Numbered from the stretch's first letter, positions 25,956-35,509 are shown. The stretch: 64,000 bases of DNA from an uncultured Alphaproteobacteria bacterium (GCA_934234055.1 CAKQGY010000003.1:57819-121818); one strand, 5' to 3'. Program-made: numbers and translations. Notes: generated by a model from the sequence alone, not told the origin.

Positions 25956-26012
25956 ACCGCTTTTCAAGCCTATCAGGAACGTCAGCGCCAATTTCTGGCC
26001 TCCCAACGCTAA

Positions 26013-26181
26013 GGTTTTTCCCGCCGTTCTTCTTTACGCCATACAATCGTATTCTTAAAAATCCACCTCCGCTGCCATTTTTCGGTTGCTTCCCCCGGCC
26101 GTGTGATGTATAATGCTCTATGGGCGGATGGTACCGGAACGGGTGCGCTGTCCGTCGCATTTAACACAGAAGGAGGGCGAT
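26013..26181 (+). promoter_or_regulatory. Upstream region of the polysaccharide operon
   Basis: It holds no gene. A strong promoter, TTGCTT (26086-26091), 17-base spacer, TATAAT (26109-26114), drives the operon that starts at 26265. The ~145-base leader contains a short reading frame (26182-26286). The stretch before the promoter shows nothing recognisable. Confidence 0.75.
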
Positions 26182-26286
26182 ATGCCTGCTACATTTAGAC
26201 TGTTTTCGATAATGTGCGCTGATCGGCGTTTGCCGGCCTGCCTTGCCTGTGTATCGGAGGCCGTATGCCAAAAGTTTCCGTCCTGA
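26182..26286 (+). CDS. Possible 34-aa leader peptide overlapping the first glycosyltransferase gene
   Basis: ATG 26182 has an excellent SD (AAGGAGGG, 5-6 bases away). The frame encodes a Cys-containing 34-residue peptide and ends at TGA 26284-26286, 22 bases inside the glycosyltransferase gene. The overlap would allow translational coupling. The SD and overlap are clear, but there is no comparative evidence that the peptide itself matters. Confidence 0.4.
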   Translation: MPATFRLFSIMCADRRLPACLACVSEAVCQKFPS

Positions 26287-27110
26287 TGCCGGTGTATCAA
26301 ACAGATGAAGCCTATTTGCGACAGGCGATTCAAAGCATTTTGAATCAAACTTTTTCGGATTTTGAGCTGTTGATTTTGGATGATTGTCCCTCTAATTCTC
26401 GGGAGCAGATTGTGCGCTCGTTCACCGATTTGCGTATCCGATATCAGAAAAACCCGAAGAATCTGGGTATTTCGGCAACGCGTAATCGCCTGCTGGATTT
26501 AGCCAAAGGCGATTATTTTGCCGTTATGGATCATGATGATATTGCCATGCCTACACGCCTGGCATGTCAAGTCCGCGTTCTGGATAACAACCCGGACATC
26601 GGTGTGGTCGGGTGCTGGATTGAGCAGTTTCCCAAATTCAAGATTGTTTGTTGGCCCGAAAGCCATATGGCCATAGAATCTTATTTAATGCAAGGGTGTG
26701 CTATTCCGCACACGGGTGCAATGATTCGCAAATCAGCCTTACAGGGTGCGCGTTATGACGCGGCTTTTTCGCCGGCCGAGGACTATCATCTATGGTGTCA
26801 ATTGTTGGGAAAGACACACTTCTACAATATACCGCAGGTTTTGATGCGCTATCGCTGGTATGAAGGTAATACCAGTAAGAAACAAGCCCGTAAAATGTAT
26901 CAAGCTTCCGTGTGCACACAACACTGGGTGCATACCCGGCACCCCGATATTTGGGTCAGGACTCGCGATCAGGCAACCTATATTGTGCGATTCAAGCTGT
27001 TCGGCCTGATTCCGTTGGGCCGGATGCGTCAAGTCGGCCAGCATCGCCCGCATTGGCTGCATTTTCTGCCCTTTATTACAACCAAAGCAAAATTGGAGGT
27101 CCTTGTATGA
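26265..27110 (+). CDS. Family 2 glycosyltransferase
   Basis: This 281-aa GT-A enzyme probably adds a sugar to a surface polysaccharide on the cytoplasmic face. The N-terminal SVLMPVYQTDEAYLRQAI start is typical of GT2, and the metal-binding DHDD lies near residue 85. The acceptor-side ED motif is in SPAEDYHLW. It is the first gene of the operon with rml, galE and glf genes. Its stop overlaps the rmlA ATG. The specific donor and acceptor cannot be read from the sequence. Confidence 0.88.
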   Translation: MPKVSVLMPVYQTDEAYLRQAIQSILNQTFSDFELLILDDCPSNSREQIVRSFTDLRIRYQKNPKNLGISATRNRLLDLAKGDYFAVMDHDDIAMPTRLACQVRVLDNNPDIGVVGCWIEQFPKFKIVCWPESHMAIESYLMQGCAIPHTGAMIRKSALQGARYDAAFSPAEDYHLWCQLLGKTHFYNIPQVLMRYRWYEGNTSKKQARKMYQASVCTQHWVHTRHPDIWVRTRDQATYIVRFKLFGLIPLGRMRQVGQHRPHWLHFLPFITTKAKLEVLV

Positions 27111-27994
27111 AAGGTATTTTATTGGCCGGCGGCAGCGGTACGCGTCTGTATCCGATGACTAAAATTACATCAAAGCAGCTATTACCCGTTTATGACAAAC
27201 CGATGATTTACTATCCGCTGTCTACATTAATGCAGTTTGGTATTCGTGAAATTTTGATTATTTCCACACCGATCGATACGCCGAATATCCGGAACCTACT
27301 GGGCGATGGAGCGGACTTGGGGTTGCATTTGGAATATGCTGTGCAACCTGAACCCAAGGGCATCGCCCAAGCGTTTGACCTGGGGGCGAATTTTATCGGG
27401 CAGGATGATGTGTGTTTGATTTTAGGCGATAACATTTTTTATATGGGGGATCAATTTCAATCCTTTCGCTCTGCCGTCCACGAAAACCAAGGGAATAAGG
27501 CCACAATTTTTGCCTATCATGTGTCTGATCCCGAGCGGTTTGGTGTGGTAGAGTTTGATCACGATTATAACGCGCTGTCCATAGAGGAAAAACCACGGAA
27601 TCCCAAGTCTCATTATGCCTCTGTCGGGCTGTATTTTTACCCGCCTGATGTGGTAGAACAGGTGCGCCACCTGAGGCCATCCGCGCGCGGAGAGTTGGAA
27701 ATTACAGACCTGAATAACCGGTATTTACAAGAACGACGGCTTAGCGTTGTGCCGATGCGGCGCGGTAATGCGTGGTTGGACGCAGGCACCCCCGACAGCC
27801 TGATGGAAAGTGGAATTTTTGTTGCTCTGATTGAAAAGCGTCAAGGCCTTAAAATCGGGTGCGTAGAAGAGGTCGCTTATCAACAAGGATTTATTGATGA
27901 AGCGCAATTGTGGCGGATTATTGACGGTATGAAAGCCGGTGCCTATAAAGATTATTTGACAAAAGTATATAAGGAGAAACATGAACTTTATTAA
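27107..27994 (+). CDS. rmlA: Glucose-1-phosphate thymidylyltransferase RmlA
   Basis: RmlA makes dTDP-glucose from glucose-1-P and dTTP, the first step of dTDP-L-rhamnose synthesis. ATG 27107 overlaps the previous stop and has TGGAGGT upstream, giving 295 aa, the standard length. The nucleotide loop GGSGTRLYPMT, the KQLLPVYDKPMIYYPLSTLM run, and GDNIFYG-like GDNIFYMGD are all present. Longer in-frame extensions are shadows of the glycosyltransferase gene. Confidence 0.97.
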   Translation: MKGILLAGGSGTRLYPMTKITSKQLLPVYDKPMIYYPLSTLMQFGIREILIISTPIDTPNIRNLLGDGADLGLHLEYAVQPEPKGIAQAFDLGANFIGQDDVCLILGDNIFYMGDQFQSFRSAVHENQGNKATIFAYHVSDPERFGVVEFDHDYNALSIEEKPRNPKSHYASVGLYFYPPDVVEQVRHLRPSARGELEITDLNNRYLQERRLSVVPMRRGNAWLDAGTPDSLMESGIFVALIEKRQGLKIGCVEEVAYQQGFIDEAQLWRIIDGMKAGAYKDYLTKVYKEKHELY

Positions 27995-28532
27995 AACGGA
28001 AATTGATGGTGTGATGATTGTGGAACCGCGGATTTTTGCGGATCAGCGGGGCTATTTTTTTGAAAGCTATAACGAAACCGAGTTTGCCCGAAACGGTATT
28101 CCCAATCGCTTTATTCAAGATAACCAGTCCAAATCTGCTTATGGGGTGATTCGGGGCCTGCATTGCCAACTGGGTGAACACAGTCAAGCCAAACTGGTGC
28201 GCGTATTGTCGGGCAAAGTGCTGGACGTTGCGGTAGATGTGCGACCCGATTCGCCGACTTTCGGCCGCCATGTTGCGGTAGAACTATCCGACGAGAATCA
28301 ACGGCAACTGTTTATTCCGCGCCATTTTCTGCACGGTTTTTCGGTGTTGTCGCCGACGGCGGTATTTGCCTACAAAGTGGATAACGAATACTGTCCGCAA
28401 TCCGAGTTCGGTATTCGCTATGACGATCCCGAGATCGGCGTTGATTGGCGTATTCCGCCCGAAAAAATTATCACTTCCGATAAAGATCGGTTGGCTAATC
28501 GCTTAAAGGATTTATTGCAACATGTCCGATAA
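27981..28532 (+). CDS. rmlC: dTDP-4-dehydrorhamnose 3,5-epimerase RmlC
   Basis: RmlC is the cupin-fold epimerase of the third rhamnose step. It is 183 aa. It contains FFESYNETEFARNGI, the catalytic His region GVIRGLHCQ, the KLVRVLSGKVLDVAVD strand pair, and the IPRHFLHGFSVLS segment. It overlaps rmlA by 14 bases and rmlD by 11 bases. Confidence 0.96.
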   Translation: MNFIKTEIDGVMIVEPRIFADQRGYFFESYNETEFARNGIPNRFIQDNQSKSAYGVIRGLHCQLGEHSQAKLVRVLSGKVLDVAVDVRPDSPTFGRHVAVELSDENQRQLFIPRHFLHGFSVLSPTAVFAYKVDNEYCPQSEFGIRYDDPEIGVDWRIPPEKIITSDKDRLANRLKDLLQHVR

Positions 28533-29352
28533 GATTTTAATTACCGGAGCCCGCGGACAATTGGGTCGATGCCTTTCGGATTTACTTCCTGACGCCCTGA
28601 AAACCGATGTGGGTGAGTTGGATATTACCGATGCCGACGCCGTGCAATCGTATGTTGATTCAAATCAAGTCGGTACCATTGTCAATTGTGCCGCCTATAC
28701 GGCAGTGGACCGAGCCGAAGATGACTTTGATACAGCCGCTAAAATCAATATCCAAGGGCCCAGAAACCTGGCTCAAACGGGCGCGCGTCTGATTCATATT
28801 TCTACCGACTATGTTTTTGACGGCCGTGGTTATCGCCCCTATACGCCCCAAGATCCGACCAATCCGTTGTCGGTCTATGGACGAACCAAGCGGGAGGGGG
28901 AATTGGCCGCTCTGGAACACGCACAAACGGCGGTGATTATCCGCACGGCGTGGCTGTATTCGGCATACGGCCATAATTTTGTGCAGACAATGCGTGCACT
29001 GGGAGCCGATCGGTCCGAAATCAATGTTGTTGCGGATCAGGTCGGCACGCCGACTTTCGCGGGCGATTTAGCCCGAGCGATTACGGATATATTGCCCCGG
29101 ATTCCCGCCGGCCACCGGGATATCTATCACTTTACGAACGAGGGCGTTTGCTCGTGGTATGATTTTGCGGTTGCGATTATGGCGGGGTCAAACCTGCCGT
29201 GCCGTGTTAACCCAATCCCAAGCAGTGCTTATCCCACGCGTGCCACCCGCCCGTTTTACAGCGTGCTGGATAAAGCCAAGATAAAAGATACTTTTAATAT
29301 CTCTATTGAACATTGGACGAAAGGACTTGCCAGATGCCTCAAACAATTTTAG
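28522..29352 (+). CDS. rmlD: dTDP-4-dehydrorhamnose reductase RmlD
   Basis: RmlD is the short-chain reductase that makes dTDP-L-rhamnose with NAD(P)H. It is 276 aa. It has the Rossmann start ITGARGQLGRCL, the STDYVFDGRGYRPY motif, and the catalytic YGRTK (Tyr-x-x-x-Lys). The start overlaps rmlC and the end overlaps galE. RmlB, needed for the second step, is not in this operon or window. Confidence 0.95.
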   Translation: MSDKILITGARGQLGRCLSDLLPDALKTDVGELDITDADAVQSYVDSNQVGTIVNCAAYTAVDRAEDDFDTAAKINIQGPRNLAQTGARLIHISTDYVFDGRGYRPYTPQDPTNPLSVYGRTKREGELAALEHAQTAVIIRTAWLYSAYGHNFVQTMRALGADRSEINVVADQVGTPTFAGDLARAITDILPRIPAGHRDIYHFTNEGVCSWYDFAVAIMAGSNLPCRVNPIPSSAYPTRATRPFYSVLDKAKIKDTFNISIEHWTKGLARCLKQF

Positions 29353-30311
29353 TCACCGGCGGCGCCGGATTTATCGGCTCGCATACAGTTCGGCATTTGC
29401 TGGACCAAGGTTATGCCGTCATCGTTGCGGATAATCTGATTTACGGACATATCCAGGCCGTTGACAAGCGCGCCCAATTCGTTCATGCGGACCTGATGAA
29501 TCCGCGCTCACTGGACAGCCTTTTTCAAAATCACGCGATTGATGCCGTGATTCATTTTGCGGCTTTTGCGTATGTGGGCGAAAGTGTTATCCACCCCGAA
29601 AAGTATTATGATAACAATGTGGTCGGCACGATTAATTTACTGCATGCCATGCGGGCGCATAATGTCAACAAAATTGTGTTTTCCAGCACTTGCGCCACCT
29701 ATGGTGAGCCGCATTATACACCGATTGATGAAAAGCACCCTCAAAACCCGATCAATCCCTATGGCCGGACAAAGTTGATGATAGAACAGATCTTTTCGGA
29801 TTATGAAAAAGCCTATGGCTTGGAGCACATCGCCCTGCGTTATTTTAATGCGGCCGGATGCTCGGCAAGCGGTGAAATCGGTGAAAGCCACACACCCGAG
29901 ACCCATTTAATTCCGCTGGTATTACAGGCGATTCGTGGTGATCGCCCCTTTATCAAAGTATTTGGCACGGACTATGACACGCCTGACGGCACCTGTATCC
30001 GCGATTATATTCATGTAGAGGATTTGGCGTTGGCGCATCGGCTGGCTTTGGAAAAGCTGGGAACATATAACGGCTGTATCAATCTGGGCACGGGAATCGG
30101 CACATCGGTCAAAGAGATTATCACGGCGGCTGAGGTTGTCAGTGGACAAAAATGTCCCACCCAGTATGTCCAGCGCCGCCCCGGTGATCCCGCACGCTTG
30201 TTTGCCGACAATACGCTGGCTCGCCAAGTTTTGGGTTGGCAACCGAAATATACCCGTATTCAAGACATTATTCAAACGGCTTGGAATTGGGAACAACATA
30301 GGAGATATTGA
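29334..30311 (+). CDS. galE: UDP-glucose 4-epimerase GalE
   Basis: GalE interconverts UDP-glucose and UDP-galactose. It is an extended SDR enzyme of 325 aa, starting at ATG 29334 inside the rmlD end. The NAD motif TGGAGFIGSH, the HFAAFAYVGESV segment, the catalytic YGRTK, and the RYFNAAGC and RDYIHVEDLA signatures are present. These match GalE and not RmlB, so the enzyme feeds UDP-Gal to the next gene, glf. Confidence 0.95.
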   Translation: MPQTILVTGGAGFIGSHTVRHLLDQGYAVIVADNLIYGHIQAVDKRAQFVHADLMNPRSLDSLFQNHAIDAVIHFAAFAYVGESVIHPEKYYDNNVVGTINLLHAMRAHNVNKIVFSSTCATYGEPHYTPIDEKHPQNPINPYGRTKLMIEQIFSDYEKAYGLEHIALRYFNAAGCSASGEIGESHTPETHLIPLVLQAIRGDRPFIKVFGTDYDTPDGTCIRDYIHVEDLALAHRLALEKLGTYNGCINLGTGIGTSVKEIITAAEVVSGQKCPTQYVQRRPGDPARLFADNTLARQVLGWQPKYTRIQDIIQTAWNWEQHRRY

Positions 30312-30312
30312 T

Positions 30313-31434
30313 ATGAGTAAAGTTAAAAATTTAATTGTTGGCTGTGGCTTGTCCGGTGCGGTTTTGGCTCAGCGTATTGCCGCCGAGAAACACGAGGAAG
30401 TTTTAATTCTCGATCGTCGTGCTCACATCGGCGGTAATGTCTATGATTATCCGGATAAAGAAACCGGTATTACGGTGCATCAATACGGCCCGCATGTCTT
30501 TCATACAAATATTAAAGAGGTTTGGGATTATCTCAGCCGCTTTACCCGGTGGCATCGGTTTATGTATCGTGTCCAAGCCGTCATAGACGGACAATATGTC
30601 AATATCCCTTTTAATTTGGATAGTTTACATCGGGTTTTTCCCGAAACATTGGCAATGCGGTTGGAAGCCAAGTTGCTGGATAAGTTCGGTTTTAATCGCA
30701 AAGTCCCCATTTTGGAATTGCGCCAAACTCAAGATCCGGATTTAGAGTTTTTGGCGCAGTATGTTTACGAGAAAGTCTTTTTGGGCTATACGGTTAAGCA
30801 ATGGGGTGTTCGGCCCGAGGATCTGGATGCTTCCGTCAGTGGTCGTGTCCCCGTATATATCAGTCGTGACAGTCGCTATTTCCAAGACAAGTATCAGGCC
30901 ATTCCGCAAAACGGTTATACGACGTTGATTCAAAATCTGTTGGATAATCCCCTGATTCGTGTTCAGTTAAACACGGATTTTAATGCGGTGCGTGATCGCT
31001 TGGAATACGATAAGTTGTTTTTCACCGGTGCGATAGATGAATACTTCCAGTATAAATTCGGCAAATTACCTTACCGCAGTTTGGATATTGTATTCAGGAC
31101 GCATTTGTGTGAATATTTGCAGCCGGGGCCACAAATCAACTATCCCGAGAATTACGATTATACCCGTTCGGTGGAATACAAATATTATCTGGACGAACGG
31201 TCGGATAAAACAGTCGTTTCATATGAGTATCCCTGTTCGTATGAAGAAGGGTGTAACGAGCGCTATTACCCGGTTCCCAATCCGGAAAATCAAGCCCTCT
31301 ATGATAAATACGCCGCATTGGCCGGCGGCCTTAAAAATGTATGGTTTATGGGGCGCCTGGGCGATTACAAGTATTACAATATGGATCAAACAGTTGCGCG
31401 TGCTTTACAATTATTTTCCGAGGTTTTCAAATGA
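30313..31434 (+). CDS. glf: UDP-galactopyranose mutase Glf
   Basis: Glf is the flavoenzyme that turns UDP-galactopyranose into UDP-galactofuranose. It is 373 aa, starting at ATG 30313 with GGAG upstream. It has the FAD loop VGCGLSGAVLAQRIA, the RRAHIGGNVYDY motif, and the C-terminal FMGRLGDYKYYNMDQTV segment typical of bacterial Glf. Together with GalE it indicates a galactofuranose-containing glycan. Its stop overlaps the next glycosyltransferase (ATGA). Confidence 0.97.
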   Translation: MSKVKNLIVGCGLSGAVLAQRIAAEKHEEVLILDRRAHIGGNVYDYPDKETGITVHQYGPHVFHTNIKEVWDYLSRFTRWHRFMYRVQAVIDGQYVNIPFNLDSLHRVFPETLAMRLEAKLLDKFGFNRKVPILELRQTQDPDLEFLAQYVYEKVFLGYTVKQWGVRPEDLDASVSGRVPVYISRDSRYFQDKYQAIPQNGYTTLIQNLLDNPLIRVQLNTDFNAVRDRLEYDKLFFTGAIDEYFQYKFGKLPYRSLDIVFRTHLCEYLQPGPQINYPENYDYTRSVEYKYYLDERSDKTVVSYEYPCSYEEGCNERYYPVPNPENQALYDKYAALAGGLKNVWFMGRLGDYKYYNMDQTVARALQLFSEVFK

Positions 31435-32558
31435 CACAACCGCTGGTTTCTTTTATTTTACCCAATTATAACAACGAGTATATTTTGGATTTGATGTTCC
31501 AGCGTTTTTTGGAGAATAACACTTATCCGAATTACGAATTTATCGTGGTAGATGATGGATCGGAGGACAATGGTGTTGCCCTGTTGCGTAAATGGCAAGC
31601 TTCCGGTCGTATTAAGAATATGACCGTGATTGCCAAAAAGCACGAAGGGATTATCCCCGCATTGAATTGTGCACTGGATCATGTTCGGGGCGAATTCATT
31701 ATCCGCCTGGACGGTGATGCGACGGTTGAAACCAAGGGCTTTGTTGAAAAATTATTACAAATTTATGCCTTCAATCCTGATAAAATCGGCGTGATTACCG
31801 GCCTGACGATGACCGATACCGGATCGGTTTTTACGGTTGGCCGAAATGTGATTTGGCCCCAAGGAATTACCTCCGAGCATCGCGAACCGACCGAGCCGAT
31901 CGGCCACCGCACATGGGACACGAACTTGCAAGATCGCCCCGACGCTGATCAAATTGTAGCCACCCCGGCCGAGGTTGATACCGTCTTGGGTTGTTTTGCG
32001 TTTTGTGATACCGCCACTGCGCGCAAGATTAAAGGCTTTGATCCGGGTTATCCGTTGTGGATAGAGGACGACGATTTTTATTTATCATTTCGCTTGTTCG
32101 GTAAGAAGTGTTTTTATGTGCCTGATATTTTGATTTGCCATCGATTATCGTTGCGTGGCAACCGCAATCCCGCGGCGTGGCATAAATCAGCTTGTCCGCG
32201 TTGGCTTTTTCATAAAGTTATTAAAGAAAATAAAACAAAATACAAACTGTTTTATCTGACAATTTTTGAGATTTATCAGAAAAAAAATAAGCGTATTTAC
32301 TCTCTGTTCGGTCGCCTGTTGCCAGTGTTTTATCGGACGGTGTCGGATTTGTCCTGGCGACAAAAGATTCTGTTACAGGACTACGCGCATTGGCAGGACA
32401 AGTGGGGCTTTTCCATATTGAATCCCGATATGGACTATATTTTAAAGCGGTATCAAGGCACCGAACTGGTCTGGCGTTATACTCCGCACTTAAAGAAAAT
32501 CGGTGAAGAAATTGTCTCTCAAATTAAACAACTGGAACAGGAATGGAAGAAATCATGA
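31431..32558 (+). CDS. Family 2 glycosyltransferase with C-terminal helical extension
   Basis: A 375-aa protein. The N-terminal ~240 residues form a GT2 domain beginning VSFILPNYNNEYILD, with VVDDGSEDN, a metal-binding RLDGDAT, and WIEDDDFYLSFR. The remaining ~130 residues are basic and helical, possibly for membrane association. It is translationally coupled to glf, which suggests that it may use UDP-Galf. This is an inference from position. Confidence 0.85.
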   Translation: MTQPLVSFILPNYNNEYILDLMFQRFLENNTYPNYEFIVVDDGSEDNGVALLRKWQASGRIKNMTVIAKKHEGIIPALNCALDHVRGEFIIRLDGDATVETKGFVEKLLQIYAFNPDKIGVITGLTMTDTGSVFTVGRNVIWPQGITSEHREPTEPIGHRTWDTNLQDRPDADQIVATPAEVDTVLGCFAFCDTATARKIKGFDPGYPLWIEDDDFYLSFRLFGKKCFYVPDILICHRLSLRGNRNPAAWHKSACPRWLFHKVIKENKTKYKLFYLTIFEIYQKKNKRIYSLFGRLLPVFYRTVSDLSWRQKILLQDYAHWQDKWGFSILNPDMDYILKRYQGTELVWRYTPHLKKIGEEIVSQIKQLEQEWKKS

Positions 32559-34177
32559 ACCAACCGCCCAAAGTCAAAATCCTTGTCTGCTATCACAAAC
32601 CCGCCCCGCTTTATAAAAGCGAGATTTTTACCCCGATTCATGTGGGGCGTGCCATCGCCAAAGAGCGCTCAAAAGACGGCTTTATTTCGGATCAGGATCT
32701 GGATTGGCTGCTGAATAACACGATCGGAGACGATACGGGCGATAACATTTCTACCTTAAACCGCAGTTTTGCCGAATTGACCGCGATTTATTGGGCGTGG
32801 AAGAATTATGATCAACTGGGTAATCCCGATTATATCGGCTTGTGCCATTATCGCAGGTTATTCCGCTTTTGGCGTCATTTTGCCACAGATTACCAAAAAT
32901 TGACCCCGGCACGTTTTCAAAAGATTTTGGGCCACCACACCTGTATTTTGCCCGAACGCCATACATGGCGCACTTTGGAGCAACCCTTTGATCACCACCA
33001 AAAGATGATTGGGCTTAGCGAAGATTACTATCCGGAGCTGTATCATGCCTATCAAGACTACAAAACCCGCGGCGATCGCCGGACGTTTATTTGCAATATG
33101 TTTGTGCTTTCGCGGGCGGATTTCTTTTCGTATTGCGAGCAGTTGTTCGGAATTCTATTGCCGATTCAACAGCGCCCCGACCTGCTGACGTGTGCAACTT
33201 ATCGTGATTATGTATACGGCTTGCGGGCTGATCCCGATATGGCTCATTTGGTGCAAGATGTGATAAAACCCGACGGTTCGTTGACCTGGATGCCCCGCAT
33301 GGAAGGCTTTACTGCCGAAATTATCAGTTCGTTTATTTTTGAAGCGATGATTGCGCGTGGTGCCGATCCTTTAATTCTGCCCATAGAGCAAATTAAAGAT
33401 TCGAAAACCGAACCTGTCGGTTGTTGCCCTAAGCGCATTTTACATAAGGAAATCGTGGCTAAGGGCGAAAAGATTGTGTTGTTTAATACATTGACACTGA
33501 TGTTCAAGCGCTTGAAGAAAAAAAAGATGATTTACAAGCTGTTCGGTGTTTTGCCGGTTTTCCAAAAACGCGTGGACCGTAATAAACTGTGGCGTCAAGC
33601 CAACCGCCATAATTTCACGCGCCTGGGTCGGGAGTGTCCGTTGTTTGATTTTTCACGCGTTTCTGTCGGTCGTGCCACTTACGGCGCGCTTAATGTGCAT
33701 ATAGCCGGTGCCGGTTCCGAGCGGTTAAAGATCGGCCATTATTGCTCTATCGGCCCGCGTGTTGAATTTTTGTTGGCGTCCGAGCACGCTTACCAAGGCA
33801 TTTCCACTTACCCGTTCCGGGTCAATTTTGGTTTGGCTGATCAAGAAGCCGGTTCCAAAGGTGATATTGTTGTCGGTGATGATGTCTGGATCGGGTTTGG
33901 AGCGATTATCAATTCGGGTGTGCATATCGGCCAAGGCGCGATTATTGCGTCCGGCAGTGTTGTTGTCAAAGATGTAGAGCCATATTCTATCGTGGGCGGT
34001 AATCCGGCAAAACATATCAAGTACCGCTTTCCACGGCCCCTGATTGATCGGTTATTGACGCTTGATTTTTCTCGGCTGGAATCTCGGGACTTTCTTGAAA
34101 ATCCAACGGCTTTCTATACGCCTCTGACACCGGACAACCTCTCTCAAATCCTGTCCCGCCTGCCAATCAAGGAATAA
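32555..34177 (+). CDS. Fusion of DUF4422-type glycosyltransferase and hexapeptide-repeat acyltransferase
   Basis: ATG 32555 overlaps the previous stop (ATGA), giving a 540-aa protein. The first ~270 residues match DUF4422 (beginning KILVCYHKP, with LTAIYWAWKN and YIGLCHYRRLF), a domain seen in capsule/LPS glycosyltransferases. A basic linker (~300-340) follows. Residues ~385-505 form a left-handed beta-helix acetyltransferase of the CatB/Xat type, with IGHYCSIGP, DDVWIGFGAII, IGQGAIIASGSVVVKDV and YSIVGGNPAK. The single polypeptide may transfer a sugar and then acetylate it. It is the last gene of the operon. Confidence 0.85.
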   Translation: MNQPPKVKILVCYHKPAPLYKSEIFTPIHVGRAIAKERSKDGFISDQDLDWLLNNTIGDDTGDNISTLNRSFAELTAIYWAWKNYDQLGNPDYIGLCHYRRLFRFWRHFATDYQKLTPARFQKILGHHTCILPERHTWRTLEQPFDHHQKMIGLSEDYYPELYHAYQDYKTRGDRRTFICNMFVLSRADFFSYCEQLFGILLPIQQRPDLLTCATYRDYVYGLRADPDMAHLVQDVIKPDGSLTWMPRMEGFTAEIISSFIFEAMIARGADPLILPIEQIKDSKTEPVGCCPKRILHKEIVAKGEKIVLFNTLTLMFKRLKKKKMIYKLFGVLPVFQKRVDRNKLWRQANRHNFTRLGRECPLFDFSRVSVGRATYGALNVHIAGAGSERLKIGHYCSIGPRVEFLLASEHAYQGISTYPFRVNFGLADQEAGSKGDIVVGDDVWIGFGAIINSGVHIGQGAIIASGSVVVKDVEPYSIVGGNPAKHIKYRFPRPLIDRLLTLDFSRLESRDFLENPTAFYTPLTPDNLSQILSRLPIKE

Positions 34178-34249
34178 CAATTTCATCATTTAATGATGAG
34201 GGTTCCTGTCAAAATGGCAGAAAAACGGTCGAAAATAATGCTGAAAATC

Positions 34250-35509
34250 TTAGTGCGCCGGGGGAAGAATGTCTATGACCGTCAGGCGATTGCCGACACG
34301 CTCGGTAATAGTCAGCGTATAGCCGTCAATCACAAACTTTTGTCCAACACGCGGAATCCGCTCGGCTCGATACAATACCAAGCCGGCAACTGTGGCAGCG
34401 TCTTCGTCAGATAACTCCCAATGAAAATGACGATTGAGGTCTCGAATAGTGGTAGAGCCGTCTACACGCCAGGCGCCTGATTCGGTTTGAACCGGTTGTA
34501 ATTGAGATTGCTCGGGCTGGTCATTCTCGTCGGAAATATCGCCGACAATTTCTTCCAGTAAGTCTTCAAGGGTAATTAAACCCTGTAAATCGCCGTATTC
34601 ATCCACAACCAGAGCAAAATGTTCGCGCCGTTTTTTGAAGGCGTGCAACTGATCCATCAGGGATGTTGTGTTGAGTACAAACCAGGGCTTGACACAATAA
34701 TCCAGTACATTGATTTTTTTGGATCCGGCGTCCAACTGCGTCAGGATTTTCAGTGCGGCTTTGACATGCAAAATGCCGACGATGTTGTCACGCTTGCCTT
34801 TCCAAAGAGGAATACGGCTGAACGGCGTGGTGGCAATGAAATCCGCCATATCGCGCGGCTTGGTGTTGGCGTTTAGGGTGATAATGTGGCTGCGGTGTTG
34901 CATAATATCGCCGACTGTTACATCATCCAAATCCAGCACGCTTTTAAGCATGTTCTGTTCTTGAGCCAGAGCAACACCGCTTTCCATATCTACCATACCG
35001 CGAATCTCGGCCTTTAATTTCTCCTCGGTTTTAAGGGTCTGCTTGGCTTTTGGCAGTAAACAAGCCGCAAATCTGGCTAAATTGTTAAGGGCTGTAACAA
35101 ACGGGTGAAAAGCAATGATGCAAAAATGTAACGCCGGCGTTACGGTCATCGCGAAGGCATACGGCAACGACAGGGCGTAAGTTTTTGGCAAAATTTCGGA
35201 AAATACCAGGATGATCGCACTGACCACAAAAGTGGACAGGATAACACCCCACTTTTCGCCGACAGCCTCAATCATCAAAGCGGTGGAAAGCGCCGTCGTG
35301 GCAATGTTGACGATGTTGTTACCGAACAGTAAAGTGGCCAAAAGCCGGTCACTTTGTCGTTTCATACGCACCAGCAGGGCTGCCCGCTTGTTGCCTTGTT
35401 TAACCTGCTCATGCAAGAGCGGCATGGAAACGGCAGTGATAGCGGTCTCGGTGCCGGAAAAGAAAAATGACAGGCTTAGTAAAATCAATAAAACGAAATA
35501 AGATGTCAT
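34250..35509 (-). CDS. CNNM/CorC-family transporter-like protein (DUF21-CBS-CorC_HlyC)
   Basis: A 419-aa membrane protein. An N-terminal DUF21/CNNM domain with about four hydrophobic segments (to ~residue 165) is followed by a CBS pair (~200-325, with VGDIMQHRSHI and FALVVDEYGDLQGLITLEDLLEEIVGDI) and a C-terminal CorC_HlyC domain (~335-415). Members are implicated in Mg2+/Co2+ handling. The old label hemolysin is misleading. It overlaps aroK by 4 bases and forms an operon with it. Confidence 0.92.
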   Translation of the reverse strand: MTSYFVLLILLSLSFFFSGTETAITAVSMPLLHEQVKQGNKRAALLVRMKRQSDRLLATLLFGNNIVNIATTALSTALMIEAVGEKWGVILSTFVVSAIILVFSEILPKTYALSLPYAFAMTVTPALHFCIIAFHPFVTALNNLARFAACLLPKAKQTLKTEEKLKAEIRGMVDMESGVALAQEQNMLKSVLDLDDVTVGDIMQHRSHIITLNANTKPRDMADFIATTPFSRIPLWKGKRDNIVGILHVKAALKILTQLDAGSKKINVLDYCVKPWFVLNTTSLMDQLHAFKKRREHFALVVDEYGDLQGLITLEDLLEEIVGDISDENDQPEQSQLQPVQTESGAWRVDGSTTIRDLNRHFHWELSDEDAATVAGLVLYRAERIPRVGQKFVIDGYTLTITERVGNRLTVIDILPPAH

